DNA of 64,000 bases. Source: Diplonema papillatum (Eukaryota; Euglenozoa; Diplonemea; Diplonemida; Diplonemidae). The stretch is from positions 1 through 64,000 of the forward strand of contig JAPJBO010000600.1 of NCBI GenBank assembly GCA_030068145.1. The letters run 5' to 3'. A program made the translations under genes and the position numbers. Under the pieces are notes generated by a model that was not told the origin of the DNA, ran no database searches, and saw only the letters and a list, made by a program, of their open reading frames with translations. Numbering within the stretch: position 1 is the stretch's first letter; each line of letters begins with the position of its first letter. Of the stretch, positions 29,911-41,737 are shown one piece after another.

Positions 29911-32900
29911 TAAGGAGGAAGCTGCGGCTGTCGCAGGAAGCACTCTGCGAGACTGTCAGAAGTCCGTTTGGAAGCAGCTCTTCATTTCGGCGACGCGGGA
30001 CAAGAACAGCGCCAGAAGGGGAAACGTGGGAAGGCTTTTGTTTTGCGACGGCAGTGGCTTCGACTGTGTCTATCAGTTCGTGCGGTTCTTGCATCATCTC
30101 GTTTGATGACGAAGGAGGCCACGACGCTTTGATGGCTCTTCAGTTGTGAGACAATTAGGAAACGAGATCCGAGAAGCTTGGAAGTGTGTCTGACTAATCC
30201 ACAATGCAAAAGCTACGTTGGCAACGTAGCGCCCAAATGAGACCGAGTCGGATGCACGCACGTTCACAACCGACCATCCGGCAATGCCGTCAATTCGCTT
30301 CGTTCTGCTACTTGGTGTGTGGGGGAATACAAGCACATTTCCCCGGTTGCCTCGAGTACTTTCTACAAAGCAGCTGCGGATACAAAAAAGAAAACATGAC
30401 ATGGTGTGATCCACATTACAAAACTTAACTTCCGTGAACTTTCCAAGTACACCCCATGTACACCGAAAAAATGGGGTAAAATGGCGATTTCTGGAGATTT
30501 CTTTTTGCATTTAGTACGTCCCGTGAACTTCCCAAGTACCCCTTGTGCACCCAAGTGGGGCCACCGGATCACACCACGACGCCGGACAGAAAGAGTCTAC
30601 AGGAGGCAGGTCCTCGTTTTCATCTTTCCACTCATGCAGGCTCCCTAACCTCCGCTAGACAAGAAATGTGTTGAGACCTTTTTGTCCACGCTTTTTGAAG
30701 AAATGCGCGGCGCCTCAACGGTGGTTCGAGGTCCGGAAAAAGTCGTTGGTGTAGTCGCTGTTCTCGTGACAATAAAAACCGACTGACCAGGGTGTACAGG
30801 CCGTCCTCCCCACTTCGACTTGGTCCACAAAACGAAGAAGAACTGTGAAAACGGGTGGGGAGAACAAAAAGACAGAGGAAAAACAAAAGAGGGTGCCAAC
30901 ACGATGAATGGAACGGCGACTGTTTTCGGGGGTTTTCCTTGATTGGGGGGGGTTTCTTTCGGCTTGGCCGCGTTCATCGTTGCTCGCAAGTCTCGTTCGT
31001 TGTTTCTTCTAACTGGCTTGGGCTAGCAAACCAGACCCACTGGGTCCAAAACGATCCTGGTACGTTCTTGATGCTGCCTCGTCTAACTTTGGAACTTTGT
31101 GGTCGGTCACGCATTTTGCGTCAGAGTACTAACTCGCGCTGACATCTCCACAGTAGCGCCCTACTGTGTTCCTGCTGCACTACGAAGGTGCCACTACTAC
31201 CCTTACAGTCGTTGGTCGAGAGCTCGTCACTCGCACAACCGCGACTGATACAAAACTCGATGATGGTAGATTGTTGCTTTCGTTGAACGCAGTATGTCTG
31301 ATCGTCTCAGTGAAAACGCCCCGGTTCGCGGTGACGAGCTTCTCATTTCCCCCAATGTGTACTTCATGTCGGTAAAAATCTTGTAGTGGTTCACTACAGC
31401 TGCACTGCACTCCACCCTAACTGACCTGTCGAAGGAGATGACGGGTCATCGATCTTTACTTGTTGCATGCCACAAGTTCAGCTTTGACTGCAGGGTGCGG
31501 ATAAGCAACTGTTCCACGAGAACAAAAAAACACAGAAGAGCCGGGGTAGCATCAACCGTGCAAAGGTGAGGATTAAGCCGAACATCCCCTCCGGCTGCAT
31601 TGTAGTTGAACGCGACAGGTCGAACCACGTTGCTGCCGAGGGAATAGCGGGCAAACCCTGATATATTTCGCGTATCGGTCCTGGAGGGCGCGACCGCGTG
31701 GTCGATGGGAGGAGGGGGGAAGCTTCCGCTATATCACGTATCGGGGTGCTCACCGCACACTCTTTGGCTTGCGTCGAGCAACGCGACGTAAATCCCCTTT
31801 ATTCCTAAGACACTTCCGCTGCTGCTACTCAAGAAGTATAGGTGGAACATCACCAGTCTGATCTCATCCCCGTTCTTCTTATCAAGTCAGTCTTTGCTCT
31901 TGATGGCGGTAATGCAAGCCCACACCTGCGGTACCTGCATTTCAAATTCTCCCTGATCAAGGCCTTGATGCGGCTTCGGATGATGACAAACCACGCTTGT
32001 CGCCTTTATAAAGTGACGAATGACAGCTATCGTACACAAGCTTTGAACACGTAATCCACGCGCGCACACGAATAGAATTCCATCCCCGGGGCACCCTTGT
32101 TTCCACGGGCTTTGGGGAGATGCAACAGACGAAGAACGGCTGCAGGGACAACGAAGAATGACTGCAGGAACCCTGAACTGCACTGTGAACAGGCATGAGC
32201 GGAACTCAAGTGTTGCCAGGACCATCGCAGAGAGCAATCCCCTTCATCCGGAAGCAGAACCAAAGCTATCTGTCTCTGCATGCGCCTCTCGGCGCCCGAG
32301 GTTGCTTCGTTTTCCTTTGCGCGCTGCTTCCTCAGACGAGAGGAGCACGGTACTGTGCGTGCGCGATTGGGGTTGTATTGCGTCTTGGTCATTTTGCTCG
32401 CTTGTTCTCTTTCGCTATCGCCGCGCGAGGTGCTGGGGTGATAGGTGCTGTGATTCGGCTCTTGAAAAATGAGGAGTTGCTGGCGGATTGGAAGACTCTA
32501 GCCAAAAAGTTAAGCGAGCTACAACTCTAAAAAGACGTAGGCAGCGTGTTTTGGTTGTTGATCAGAATTCCTTACCTGAAAACGACAGGTTAAATACTAG
32601 TGGGAAAACGATCAACCGACACGCACAAACGAAGCAGCTACATTCCCAGATCAACGGCTGCGCGCAAATAACAGTTACTCGGAACCAACCAAAGAGAACG
32701 TGCTAGTCGTACGCCCGTTCCCCAACGGATCGAACTTCCCGAGGGAAGTCGCGCTACTCGTGAGCCTTTATTGACAGACCCCCATATTTTTTTGCTCCCC
32801 GGGGGCATTCTTTACGATGCACTCTTCTAGAATGCACTCTTTGCTGTGTCGCAACGCGTTCTTGGTTTGTTTTGTTTTGTTTTGGATGGGTGGATGTGTG

Positions 32901-33990
32901 AGCTCTGCAGACAAATCTAGCAGAGTGCCATCGGTTGCGTTGAAGAGCCAACCTTGGGCAATACGCTGGACCGTGTTTCTCGAAACCTTCGTTCATTTTC
33001 ATTGGAAATCATGCTTGCATGCTGCACCGGTATGGGCTGTCGCGAAATCCAGGTTGTCCGCAGTGCGTGGTGTGTACGCGTAAGCGATTTCGTGCCGATG
33101 AAGGGAAAGAAGTCAGTTTATAAGCCAGTCCACCCCTATCCCCTGGAACTGCATCGCATTCCCTATCAGTATCACGAATATCACCTTGCACCATAGTTCC
33201 GTCCCTTATCTCCTGGAGCTGCAGAAATTGCCTGGTCACGGTCTATCAGGAGGGGACGGACCGGTTTGGTGGGCGACATCATATCCAGAGGCATGCGAAC
33301 TGAGTCGAGTCGACCCGAACACGGTATCAACTGTCGCATCGACTCAAACCTCCGGGTTTCGAGCCAGGTCGTCGATCCGCATGGACTCAAACAACCACTA
33401 ATCGGATACAACCTACCGAATCACACTCCGCCCCTTTTGCTTGGTTGCGTCCCGAAGGCCGAAAACAAAAGCTTTGCCGGCAGGAGGCCGTCTAGCATGA
33501 AAAACTTTTGCCCGGCGGGTCGTTGCTTGCGTTTTGAGACTAAAAAACTGGGAAAAACACTGCGGCGGTGGAGAACAACAATAAAGAAAGACACCCGTGT
33601 TTGTTGCTGCCGGCCTGCTCTGAAGCCCCGGACGCGTAAGGACAACAGGCGGGAATGGGCGCGCAGAAGGAAGGCGGGTGGTCGTGGCATGGACCACGAT
33701 CTTCGACGAGCCGTCGGTGCCGCAACTGATCATTTACTACGCTGCGAATGCCGCTGGCGGCGCCAAGGACACCCAGGTGGCGGCGTTGTGGCACACGGCA
33801 GGCGGAAGCCCAAGGGCTGCCAGGTTGAGACTTCGCAGATCCGACCCACTCGAGCGGGTCTAGGCCCATATCTTTCCGCATCATCCCCGAATCGCAGTGG
33901 AAACGAAACAGGAGGAAGCAACCCTTCTGCGTGTGCAGATTCTGATGATCCAACTCCCTGCGGACTAAGTGAGGGCAATCGAGAGACAGT
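29911..33990. other. Intergenic, no supported gene
   Basis: Contains an imperfect tandem pair at about 30425-30570 (CCGTGAACTT(T/C)CCAAGTAC), a family A copy at 32460-32620, a related unit of the 86-bp repeat at 31915-31955, and a palindromic repeat (family J) at 33110-33285. Short open frames occur on both strands but none has recognisable domains. Confidence 0.5.
33110..33285. repeat. Palindromic repeat family J
   Basis: Ends resemble inverted copies: AGTCCACCCCTATCCCCTGG and CAGGAGGGGACGGACCGG. Related copies: 24745-24860, 36690-36880 and part of 21575-21620. Confidence 0.5.
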
Positions 33991-34020
33991 CAAAGCACAA
34001 CAGCAATCGGCGCAGAGGCG

Positions 34021-34180
<160 letters not shown>

Positions 34181-34577
34181 TAGCAAGCTTGCTTGAGCGC
34201 CGAAGGCGCGTCTAGTGGAATCCTATCCTGTCCAGAGAAAGCGATGCCTCCTTCTTAACACCACTCGAATCGAGGTTGGAAAAGGGGTAGTCACACGAAC
34301 ACAAGCAGGCTCACCGCTCGAACGCCCCCTACTTGTTTGTATCTCCCCCTTCCCCTTCTGTTGTGATGCGCCGTTTTCGCGGTCTATTCACCCTCCATCA
34401 CGCACTGGCCAGATGCTCGTCTGTTTGTTTCCTTGCGCAAGAAGAAATGTTTCGATGGGTTCCTTTGTTTGTCTTTCCCTTCTTATGCTGTTCTGCGACT
34501 GAAGCCTGAGCCGCAGCAACCTGAGCAACGACAGCAACAACCAAAGACAACGTAACCTCAGGACAGGATGTAGGATT

Positions 34578-34820
<243 letters not shown>

Positions 34821-37800
34821 AAAAAAAAAAAACTGAAATTTGACCCGCATTCTTGCCCCCGCTGGAGCAGCTGAACTGGCGGGATAGGAGAATCTAGGTG
34901 AGTCACAGCTCTTTGACAGGACAGATTAAAAAAAATGAGGATGACTTCGTGTTCCCGACAATCTTTTTTTTTTTGTCTTTTGTTGTTCTTGAAAGTTTTC
35001 GTAATGCATTTATTCACAGCAGCAAACATTGGCGTTTTCTGACGCGTCCCTGGAGGCGCAGCCAGCTCGGTATTGACGGTGTTGCCGTAAACCCCCCGTC
35101 CGAAAAGGGTTAAACCACGATCCTCTTAGAGGGCAGATTCATTGAATGCGCACCACGTCACTTTCGTGCGATGACGAGCTTCTTTCTATGACATGGTATG
35201 TTTGATGTAAGAAACGATGCAGTGAGGAAATTAACTTCACTCTGTCGACTTTCCCCCCCGCACGAACCCCAGATTTACCTGTCTTTCGAATGTGCGGCGA
35301 GGGCAGACTTCTCCTCGTGGCGTTATTTGTGGTATGGAAGGCGGCACCCAGCGATTCTCTGAGCTTATATATTGACGCGTTATCAGAGGGAAAATCTTCG
35401 CTTAGTGTTTGGGCAGACTCTTGCTCGTGCTGGATGTTCGATGCTAACATCAAGTCTTCTTTGAGGAAGATGACGAACAGAAAAAATTGAAGGGCGAAAA
35501 GGGAGAGTAAGACTCCGTAGATAGAAGGTATGAAACCTTGAGTGGTTTGGGTTCCTCTGTTCTTCCTTTTTTCTTTCACCGCGGTGTTGTACGCGTTCTT
35601 CGGATTTCGCTGTGAGCACAGACCAGTCCACAGTTGGCGCTCGGCAGTGGGTTCTTGGAGCGTTGTCCTCTACATGCAGTGGTGTACGAAGCAGCAGCAC
35701 GTATCTGTGCATACACAGCACCACGACGTAGTAGAAGTACACGCTATCATCCCCTACACGGTGTAGTGCATCAGCAGCAGTAAGCATGCAGCATAGCATC
35801 ACACGTAGCAGGAGCATAGCTTTGCTTTCGTGCGTTTCCTTTTGTCAGGAGTGGAGCAGCAACGGTGTCCTGCATTTAAATTGACACAGGGACGTGCTGC
35901 TGAACAGTCGACCCGGAGTCGATGTGTTATCTGCGGTGTCTTTCGACGTTTTCGTTTTGGGAAATGCTTGAGGAGACTGCCAGTTGCGAAAGATCACAGG
36001 AGGTAAATGTGCTGTAGACCACACAAAACACATGGAAATCTGGGTTTAGTGGCCGGCGTGGGAGTGGAGCAGCCAACGATTCCCGTATTTGAGACGACGT
36101 CCGTCCGGGGCAATAGCTGGCCTACAATCCCAGTGGGTGCTCGAGAGAGTATCTCGAGCGCACTTTCAGGAGAGATCCTGCGCAAATGAGATTTGATTTT
36201 TTTTGTATAAGCACCTGCTTCATAGGAAATACTTGAAGAGGCTGCCAGCTGCAAAAGATCAAAGGAGGCAAATGTGCTGTAGCCCACACGAAACAGGTGA
36301 ATCTGGGTTTAGCGGCGGGCGTAAGCGTTCAACAAAAAAGACCCACTTTGTAGTTGTATTGTTTCTCCCCCTCTAGCCTCTTTCGAAGTAAGCACAAGGC
36401 AGCCCCTCAAGTATGCACCCCCCTATAAGACAGCTAGTCCTCTTACTTGAATATGTACCGAAAGTTGGCGAACTATGCCTGGACAAGACGAATCCGGGGG
36501 AAACCCTGGTGAAGTCCGTCGCGTGCTGACGTGCAAAACGCTCATCAAAAACTGGGTATAGGGGGCGAAAGGCCCATCGACCCATCTAGTGGTTGGTACA
36601 CCCCGAAGTTACCCTCAGGTTAGAGTCGAAACAGGAGTTGCGCCAGGCAAAGCGAGTTATTGGAAGAAATCCTCGAGGAGGCCGCTCTTCACCAAACCTG
36701 AGCCGGTCCATCCCCTCTTGATAGACCGCGATAGACCGAAGAATACAGCACCGGGCAATTCGATGCAGCTCTGGGGACCAGGGATGGACCTGATAGACCG
36801 TGGTGGACTTCACTGTGATAAACAGCGGCAGGCACTTCGATGCAGTTTCAAGAGATAGGGACGGACCGGCTCAAACCCAAAAGAGGCACTGCGCAGTAGG
36901 CAGATCTTTCGCGCCGGGTGCAAGCGCTCAACAAGAACCCTGCTGATGTAGTCGTATCGTTTCTCCCTCCCCACTCGCCGGCCTCTGTCGCAAAAAAGCA
37001 CCGGGCGGCGCCTCTGCGTAAATCTCGTCACAGTAGCAGTTTCACTCACTGCTGCATAGACACGCACCAGTTTCTGAAAGACCCCTGACTCGTATCAGGG
37101 CACGCAAGATGTGCGAGGAAATAGAGTGTCGTACGCACAAACACTGGAAGGAGAGCCTTCCGCCTTTGAAAAGACAGTGAGACGCGGGTGATCTGCCTCG
37201 TGCCTAGCGTTGCAACTTTTGTCGAGTTTGGAACCCTAGAAACTTGGAATCAAATCACCACGACGTTCCACAACGTTTTACGGCTTTTTCTGGGTGTGAT
37301 CGGTGTCCTTGTTTTGCTTACTCTCGTCAAATGACCACTATCTTCTCCAGCACTCCACGAGATACCGCTTTGAAATGTCATCACGGATGTCGGACGCAGA
37401 AGTGCCTTCTCGGAATTGCTCCCGAACAAGGTTGGTCGTGCTTTTGTTGCACTGGCGGGCAGCTTGGCAAAGAGTTACCAACGCCTGCTTGTGTCCGGCA
37501 CACATCTGAAGTCCCTAACCCCACGCGGAAGCAGCCGCCGTCTTCCCATCATTGGATGAGTAAACGCACAGCAAGAGCAAAATTTCATTGTTGCGGCATC
37601 CGGCTTCCCTCACCTATTCTACACCTCGCATCAAAGTCAGGCCAGAGTCAACACGACACAACCAAACTCAGCAGGCTCTTCTTTCCCCACCGGAAACAGG
37701 AACAAACACACGGCGGCGATCTCATCAGTGAGAAGGCGGGTCGCCTTCGGCCGCCGACCAACTCTTCTACGAAGGTGCAGGACCCTCTGGGTGGATTCAT

Positions 37801-38534
37801 CACTTTTTTTCCAAATTCACATCCGGGTTTCTCCTGATCCAACCCCACTCTTTCGAGTGGAGCCGAACCAGGAGATAACCGTAGGAACCGGCCATACAAC
37901 AAGGACAGTTTCAAGTTTGTTTCCATGCCTGCGGTTCAATGCCACTTTGTGCTACCTTTGGAAAGCTCTACATCGTACGCGGATTTTGTGGGAGTTCGAT
38001 GGCTGAGGCGGATCACCCTGAATGGAGTGCTTTTGGATTCGCATCGTCGTGATGGGGATCAACGAGTGCACATTACTTGGCAGCAAGCTCCATTTTGAAT
38101 CGGATACAGAAAGAGAGAGGACACTGCGGAGAGGAATTAAGGGAAGGACTGACTGTATTTTTTACCTTCTTCTAACGTTCGCTGGATACAAACATGGCAG
38201 TCGGCCCGACTCAAACAAAATAATGGCCGGGCCACCACTCCGTGCTTCACCGACAGACTGGACCTTTGGTAATGGCCTGTGAAGAAGGCAGTACTTTTTT
38301 GGTCGTTTTCCCACAGTTTTCTTTTCTCGCGCGGCTGCAATTTCGCCTGACGGCTCTATCAGTGTGGACGCTGTCCCCCACACTGGCTCTATCGACCGGC
38401 CCTTCGGAAGTTGCCGTCCGAAGCTGGTCCAATACTTGACAGGCTTGGGATGGTGTTGTTTCGCTCTCGTTCTCGAGAAAAGGGCAGGAGTCTCGTTCCT
38501 TTCCGTGCAATTCATTATTTTTTTCTTTTGCTGC
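34821..38534. other. Intergenic, repeats only
   Basis: Holds family B copies (35950-36412, partial at 36918-37018 and 35270-35290), family J (36690-36880) and simple sequence. A 198-codon plus-strand frame at 37244-37837 has no recognisable domain. Confidence 0.5.
35950..36412 (-). repeat. Dispersed repeat family B, two nested copies
   Basis: 36197-36412 is a nearly full copy (reverse): TATAAGCACCTGCTTCATAG, GGAGGCAAATGTGCTGTAGC, GTTCAACAAAAAAGACCC and TAGCCTCTTTCGAAGTAAGC. 35950-36061 is a second, partial one. Other copies: 14975-15131, 22187-22250, 39631-39700, 57625-57855, 58765-58945 and 59045-59270. Confidence 0.75.
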
Positions 38535-38542
38535 TTTTGCAG

Positions 38543-39630
38543 CAGGGGACTTTAGCTCTTTGTCTGACCGAGCAAAAAAGCCGGTTTCAGCGAAAACCCC
38601 GGTTTTTCGGCTCTGTGGTGCCGGTGGGTGTCTGAGTGCCTGGAACTACACACAAACTAGAGAACGGAGAGGAGTGGTGAGATATAGGCCTGCGGTGGCG
38701 GTGTGCACGTCATCAAACTACGGAGGTGGTAAGTGAAAAAAAGCTTTGATGGCAGTAACAGTATTCAGGGGGGCACTGCGCCTGTGCTTCCTGTAGTCAT
38801 TGAATGAGCAGAAACAATTAGCTCGTGTTCTTCCGTCGTTTTCGAGGTCCTCGACAGAAGCTCCAGTCCGCACATGATGTCCTTCAACGTATCATTGTGC
38901 AGAGTGGTTCGGAGACGGCTCTTGACAAGTTTCAGGGGCGAAAACATCCTCTCCGCACCGGCAGTTCCTTGCTGCAACCAGCAGCATCTGGGTACAGCAT
39001 TCGAAACTGGGTAGGCTTGCCAGCACTTGACTGAACTCCGTCCACCCCCGTGCCTGGATCAGTTCCTCTAGCGAGGTCGTGGGCGAGTGCACACGTGGTA
39101 GTGTATGTAATGTCATCCATGGGGTGAGCTTGTGCGTGTGTTTTCAGGTGGTTCACAAGAGGAGCAACCTGTTCTTTGGACTTTTTCGACGTTGCCAAAA
39201 AACTATCAGCGTGGATTTTATACACACAAAAGCTGGGATGGTGGCATTCTGAATGCGGCCATAATGCTTCGCCCATCTTGGGGCTTTGCATACCTTCACT
39301 CACCGCCTTTTTGATATTTTAGTTTAGCTGGGTGCCCACGAACTGTGTTCCACTGACCAACAGCGCATTGCTGCACGGTACACCGCATGGTGACACGGAC
39401 ACATCACGTGACATCACGTGTGCATCACATGCCACTCCGTGACGTGCCACGTGACAGCAGTACTGTACAGTACAGTACAGTACTGCGGGAGGCACTTTCT
39501 TTGTTTCCGGCGAGATTTGCTGGTTAGAAGAAAACCCCAAAAAAAATTGAAATCGAAATTTACCAAGAAAAAACGAAACCGGAAAACCCCGGTTTCGAAA
39601 ACCGGGAAATCGGGTTTCTAAAGTCCCCTG
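38543..39630 (-). mobile_element. hAT-family DNA transposon, internally deleted
   Basis: Terminal inverted repeats CAGGGGACTTTAG (38543-38555) and CTAAAGTCCCCTG (39618-39630) are perfect over 13 bp, and the 8-bp target duplication TTTTGCAG lies on both sides (38535-38542 and 39631-39638). CAGGG-type ends and 8-bp duplications define the hAT superfamily. It contains a broken transposase end. The right flank is a family B repeat, so it inserted into that repeat. Confidence 0.92.
38765..39303 (-). pseudogene. hAT transposase C-terminal remnant
   Basis: The 3' frame reads GTAGAERMFSPLKLVKSRLR then TTLHNDTLKDIM, the hAT dimerisation motif (A..ER.FS.LK..K..LR..). Upstream parts (EELIQARGWTEFSQVLASLP; SFLATSKKSKEQVAPLVNHL) lie in other frames, so several frameshifts exist. 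The catalytic region is gone. Confidence 0.75.
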
Positions 39631-39973
39631 TTTTGCAGGAAACACTCGAGGAGGAGGCCGCCAGTTGCAGAAACTGAGCGGAAATGTGTCGCGCCCCTGC
39701 CCAAATTGCAAAGAAAGGACGGCTCGGAGAGTCAAGGTCGGATGCGGGTTTAGCGTAGCACGTGACACCGCGCTCGCAGGGCTGCGAGACTAGCGTCGCG
39801 AAACCGCTCCGATTCATTCCATCGAAGACTTTCATCGTGGTGCAACCGACAAGGGATGCACCACGACGAAAGCGCGGCAAAAGTGACCCTTCTGGAGTCA
39901 CGTAGCAAAAATCTGGCATAGTGTGGTACTCATTTGCATGCAAATGACTCCCACTAACGCAACAAGAAGAAAG

Positions 39974-40207
39974 CTACAACACTGAATTATCTTCCACGAG
40001 CAGGACAAGCTTCAAAAGAAAGTCGAAGTCGACTATCTCTGCGCACAACTTTGCTCTTGGAAATTCCAGGTTCTTCTCTTTTCGAAATCTACGGGTTTCT
40101 TCGTGTTTTCTTTGATGATCAAGAGAGAACATTTCCAGAGTTCGGGCTTTTAGTTCTTCGCGTGTACAGGGTAGAAACCTCTCTGGGGGGGTTTCCTGTA
40201 CTAGCAC
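39974..40207 (-). CDS. Possible small coding exon, unknown
   Basis: A 77-codon frame ending KLCAEIVDFDFLLKLVLLVE DNSVL is charged and helix-like. Its 5' part overlaps a family D repeat (40070-40290), which weakens the case. It could equally be noise. Confidence 0.2.
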   Translation of the reverse strand: MLVQETPPERFLPCTREELKARTLEMFSLDHQRKHEETRRFRKEKNLEFPRAKLCAEIVDFDFLLKLVLLVEDNSVL

Positions 40208-40701
40208 TATTCGTTGGCTTCGTTTTCTCTTTCATGTGCAACCGTTGTTCCGGAAATGTTCCCGTCAGTACAGATGTACTGTTTAATTTTATTTCCCTTC
40301 TCTGGGCCCGCTAGCAGCCTTTTAAGAAGGCCGCGGAAGTCGGCTGAGCCGGGAGCTACCGGAGAAGGTGTGTATGTGCTTAGGTATTACAACCTGGTTC
40401 GATTGCGGGATAATAAAACCTCGGGGATAAAAGAACTGCGTGCTTTTTCCCGTTCAAGAAAAAAAAGAACAATATCGCGGCGCTCGCTCCACGCTTCCTT
40501 CTTTCACTGCCCAGCGAAGACTACAGGTTCGTCCAGACCAGTGTGTGCCTTTTTTTCAGGTTGCGGTGCAGGATCCGACCAAGCGTCCTGTTGCCACGGC
40601 TCGAGTGGCAACGCCATGGGAACTGAAGCCCAGCGCACAAGGCGCAAAAGGCACCAGCAAATGCCCAAGGGATCAGCGATCAACGTGCCGCCTCACCTTG
40701 C

Positions 40702-40944
40702 TTAGAGGACCGTGTCTTCATCCGTTGGATGCAGGCTGTTCAAACCTGCTGCCAGTAGGCGCGAAAGGGCCGAGTGAACCGCGTCGGCTTCGTTTCCTTC
40801 CTGTGTGTGGGTCAGGCATAAATCGCACGCGACAGACTCCGATACCAATGCTTCGTTCGCGCCCAAGGAGACGTTCCGCATGCAAACGGCGCGAAAAACG
40901 AGGTTTGCAAGCTCTGTCGTTTCTTTTTTGTGTGTGAACTCGAA
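40702..40944 (-). CDS. Giant coiled-coil/PDZ protein, exon 4 (C-terminus)
   Basis: The exon follows acceptor TGCAGAG and ends at TAA 40702-40704. It encodes 80 residues, FEFTHKKETTELANLVFRAV onward, ending HPTDEDTVL. Using the AG two bases earlier gives a shorter, poorer frame; the later AG keeps phase 0 with exon 3. The C-terminal ...DTVL is itself a possible PDZ ligand, an inference only. Confidence 0.7.
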   Translation of the reverse strand, partial: FEFTHKKETTELANLVFRAVCMRNVSLGANEALVSESVACDLCLTHTQEGNEADAVHSALSRLLAAGLNSLHPTDEDTVL

Positions 40945-41090
40945 CTCTGCAACAGAGGTAAGCCTTGTCGCAAGAGAATGTGGCTCTGGTGGCATTCGGC
41001 AGAACGCATTTCAGCGACGCTTTTGAGCTGATTGAGCGTTGGCCAGCACGAGCGGAGACTGGCTGGATGTGTTGGTTTTGAGCAGCATAC

Positions 41091-41165
41091 CTCTTGAAAC
41101 TGCCGAGCAAGCTGATCGTCTGCGGGCGGCGGGAGAGAAGCTTCCTTGAAAACCGCCGAAGACAT
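41091..41165 (-). CDS. Giant coiled-coil/PDZ protein, exon 3
   Basis: A 75-nt exon between acceptor CCAACAG and donor GTATGC, phase 0 at both ends. It encodes MSSAVFKEASLPPPADDQLA then RQFQE. Phase agreement with both neighbours supports it. Confidence 0.7.
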
Positions 41166-41737
41166 CTGTTGGTTGGGGGAAAATGCAAGCATCCAGCCAT
41201 GCAAGAACGTGTTTGGGATGGCATGAGCTCGCGTCATGTCCTATCTGCACCGTGTTTCGACCATTCAGGCCACGGACGCATAAGGCGCATCATTTCCAGA
41301 TTACCACCGCGGGAAATAGAATAGGTGTGTTTCGCCTGCTAGTGGTAAATATGCTCGTTGGGCTAATCTTCTCCCAAACACGCTGCCAGCGTTCTCTTTC
41401 GTGTTTACAATGCTTTGTTACTACGAAAAAGTCTTCGATCAGTTAGGGGGGCCCACGTAAGGCAAGCTACAATGGGGCAATTTGGGACAAAAATATGAGG
41501 GATTTTTTACCGTGTTTCAGCTGGAAAACTCATGCAAAACCCACAAAAAACATTACTGTGGAGGAGTTAGTGTGGTAGGTATCATAAGTATTCAGGCAGA
41601 ACAGTGCCTCTCAGCAGTCTGTAGAGCCCGAATCCTAAACGTGGTTCCAGGTGGGCAAATTGGCAAATGATCATGATCAGAAGGTCCTACTTTTGGGCGG
41701 TTCAGTCTCACACATTGCATGTGGCTAAAACACAAAC

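Noticed and set aside
33678..33863. Short plus-strand frame VVAWTTIFDEPSVPQLIIYY
   Set aside because: Protein-like composition but no start context, splice sites or recognisable family.
37244..37837. 198-codon plus-strand frame
   Set aside because: On the strand opposite to all host genes, no domain, biased composition and no splice context; probably chance.
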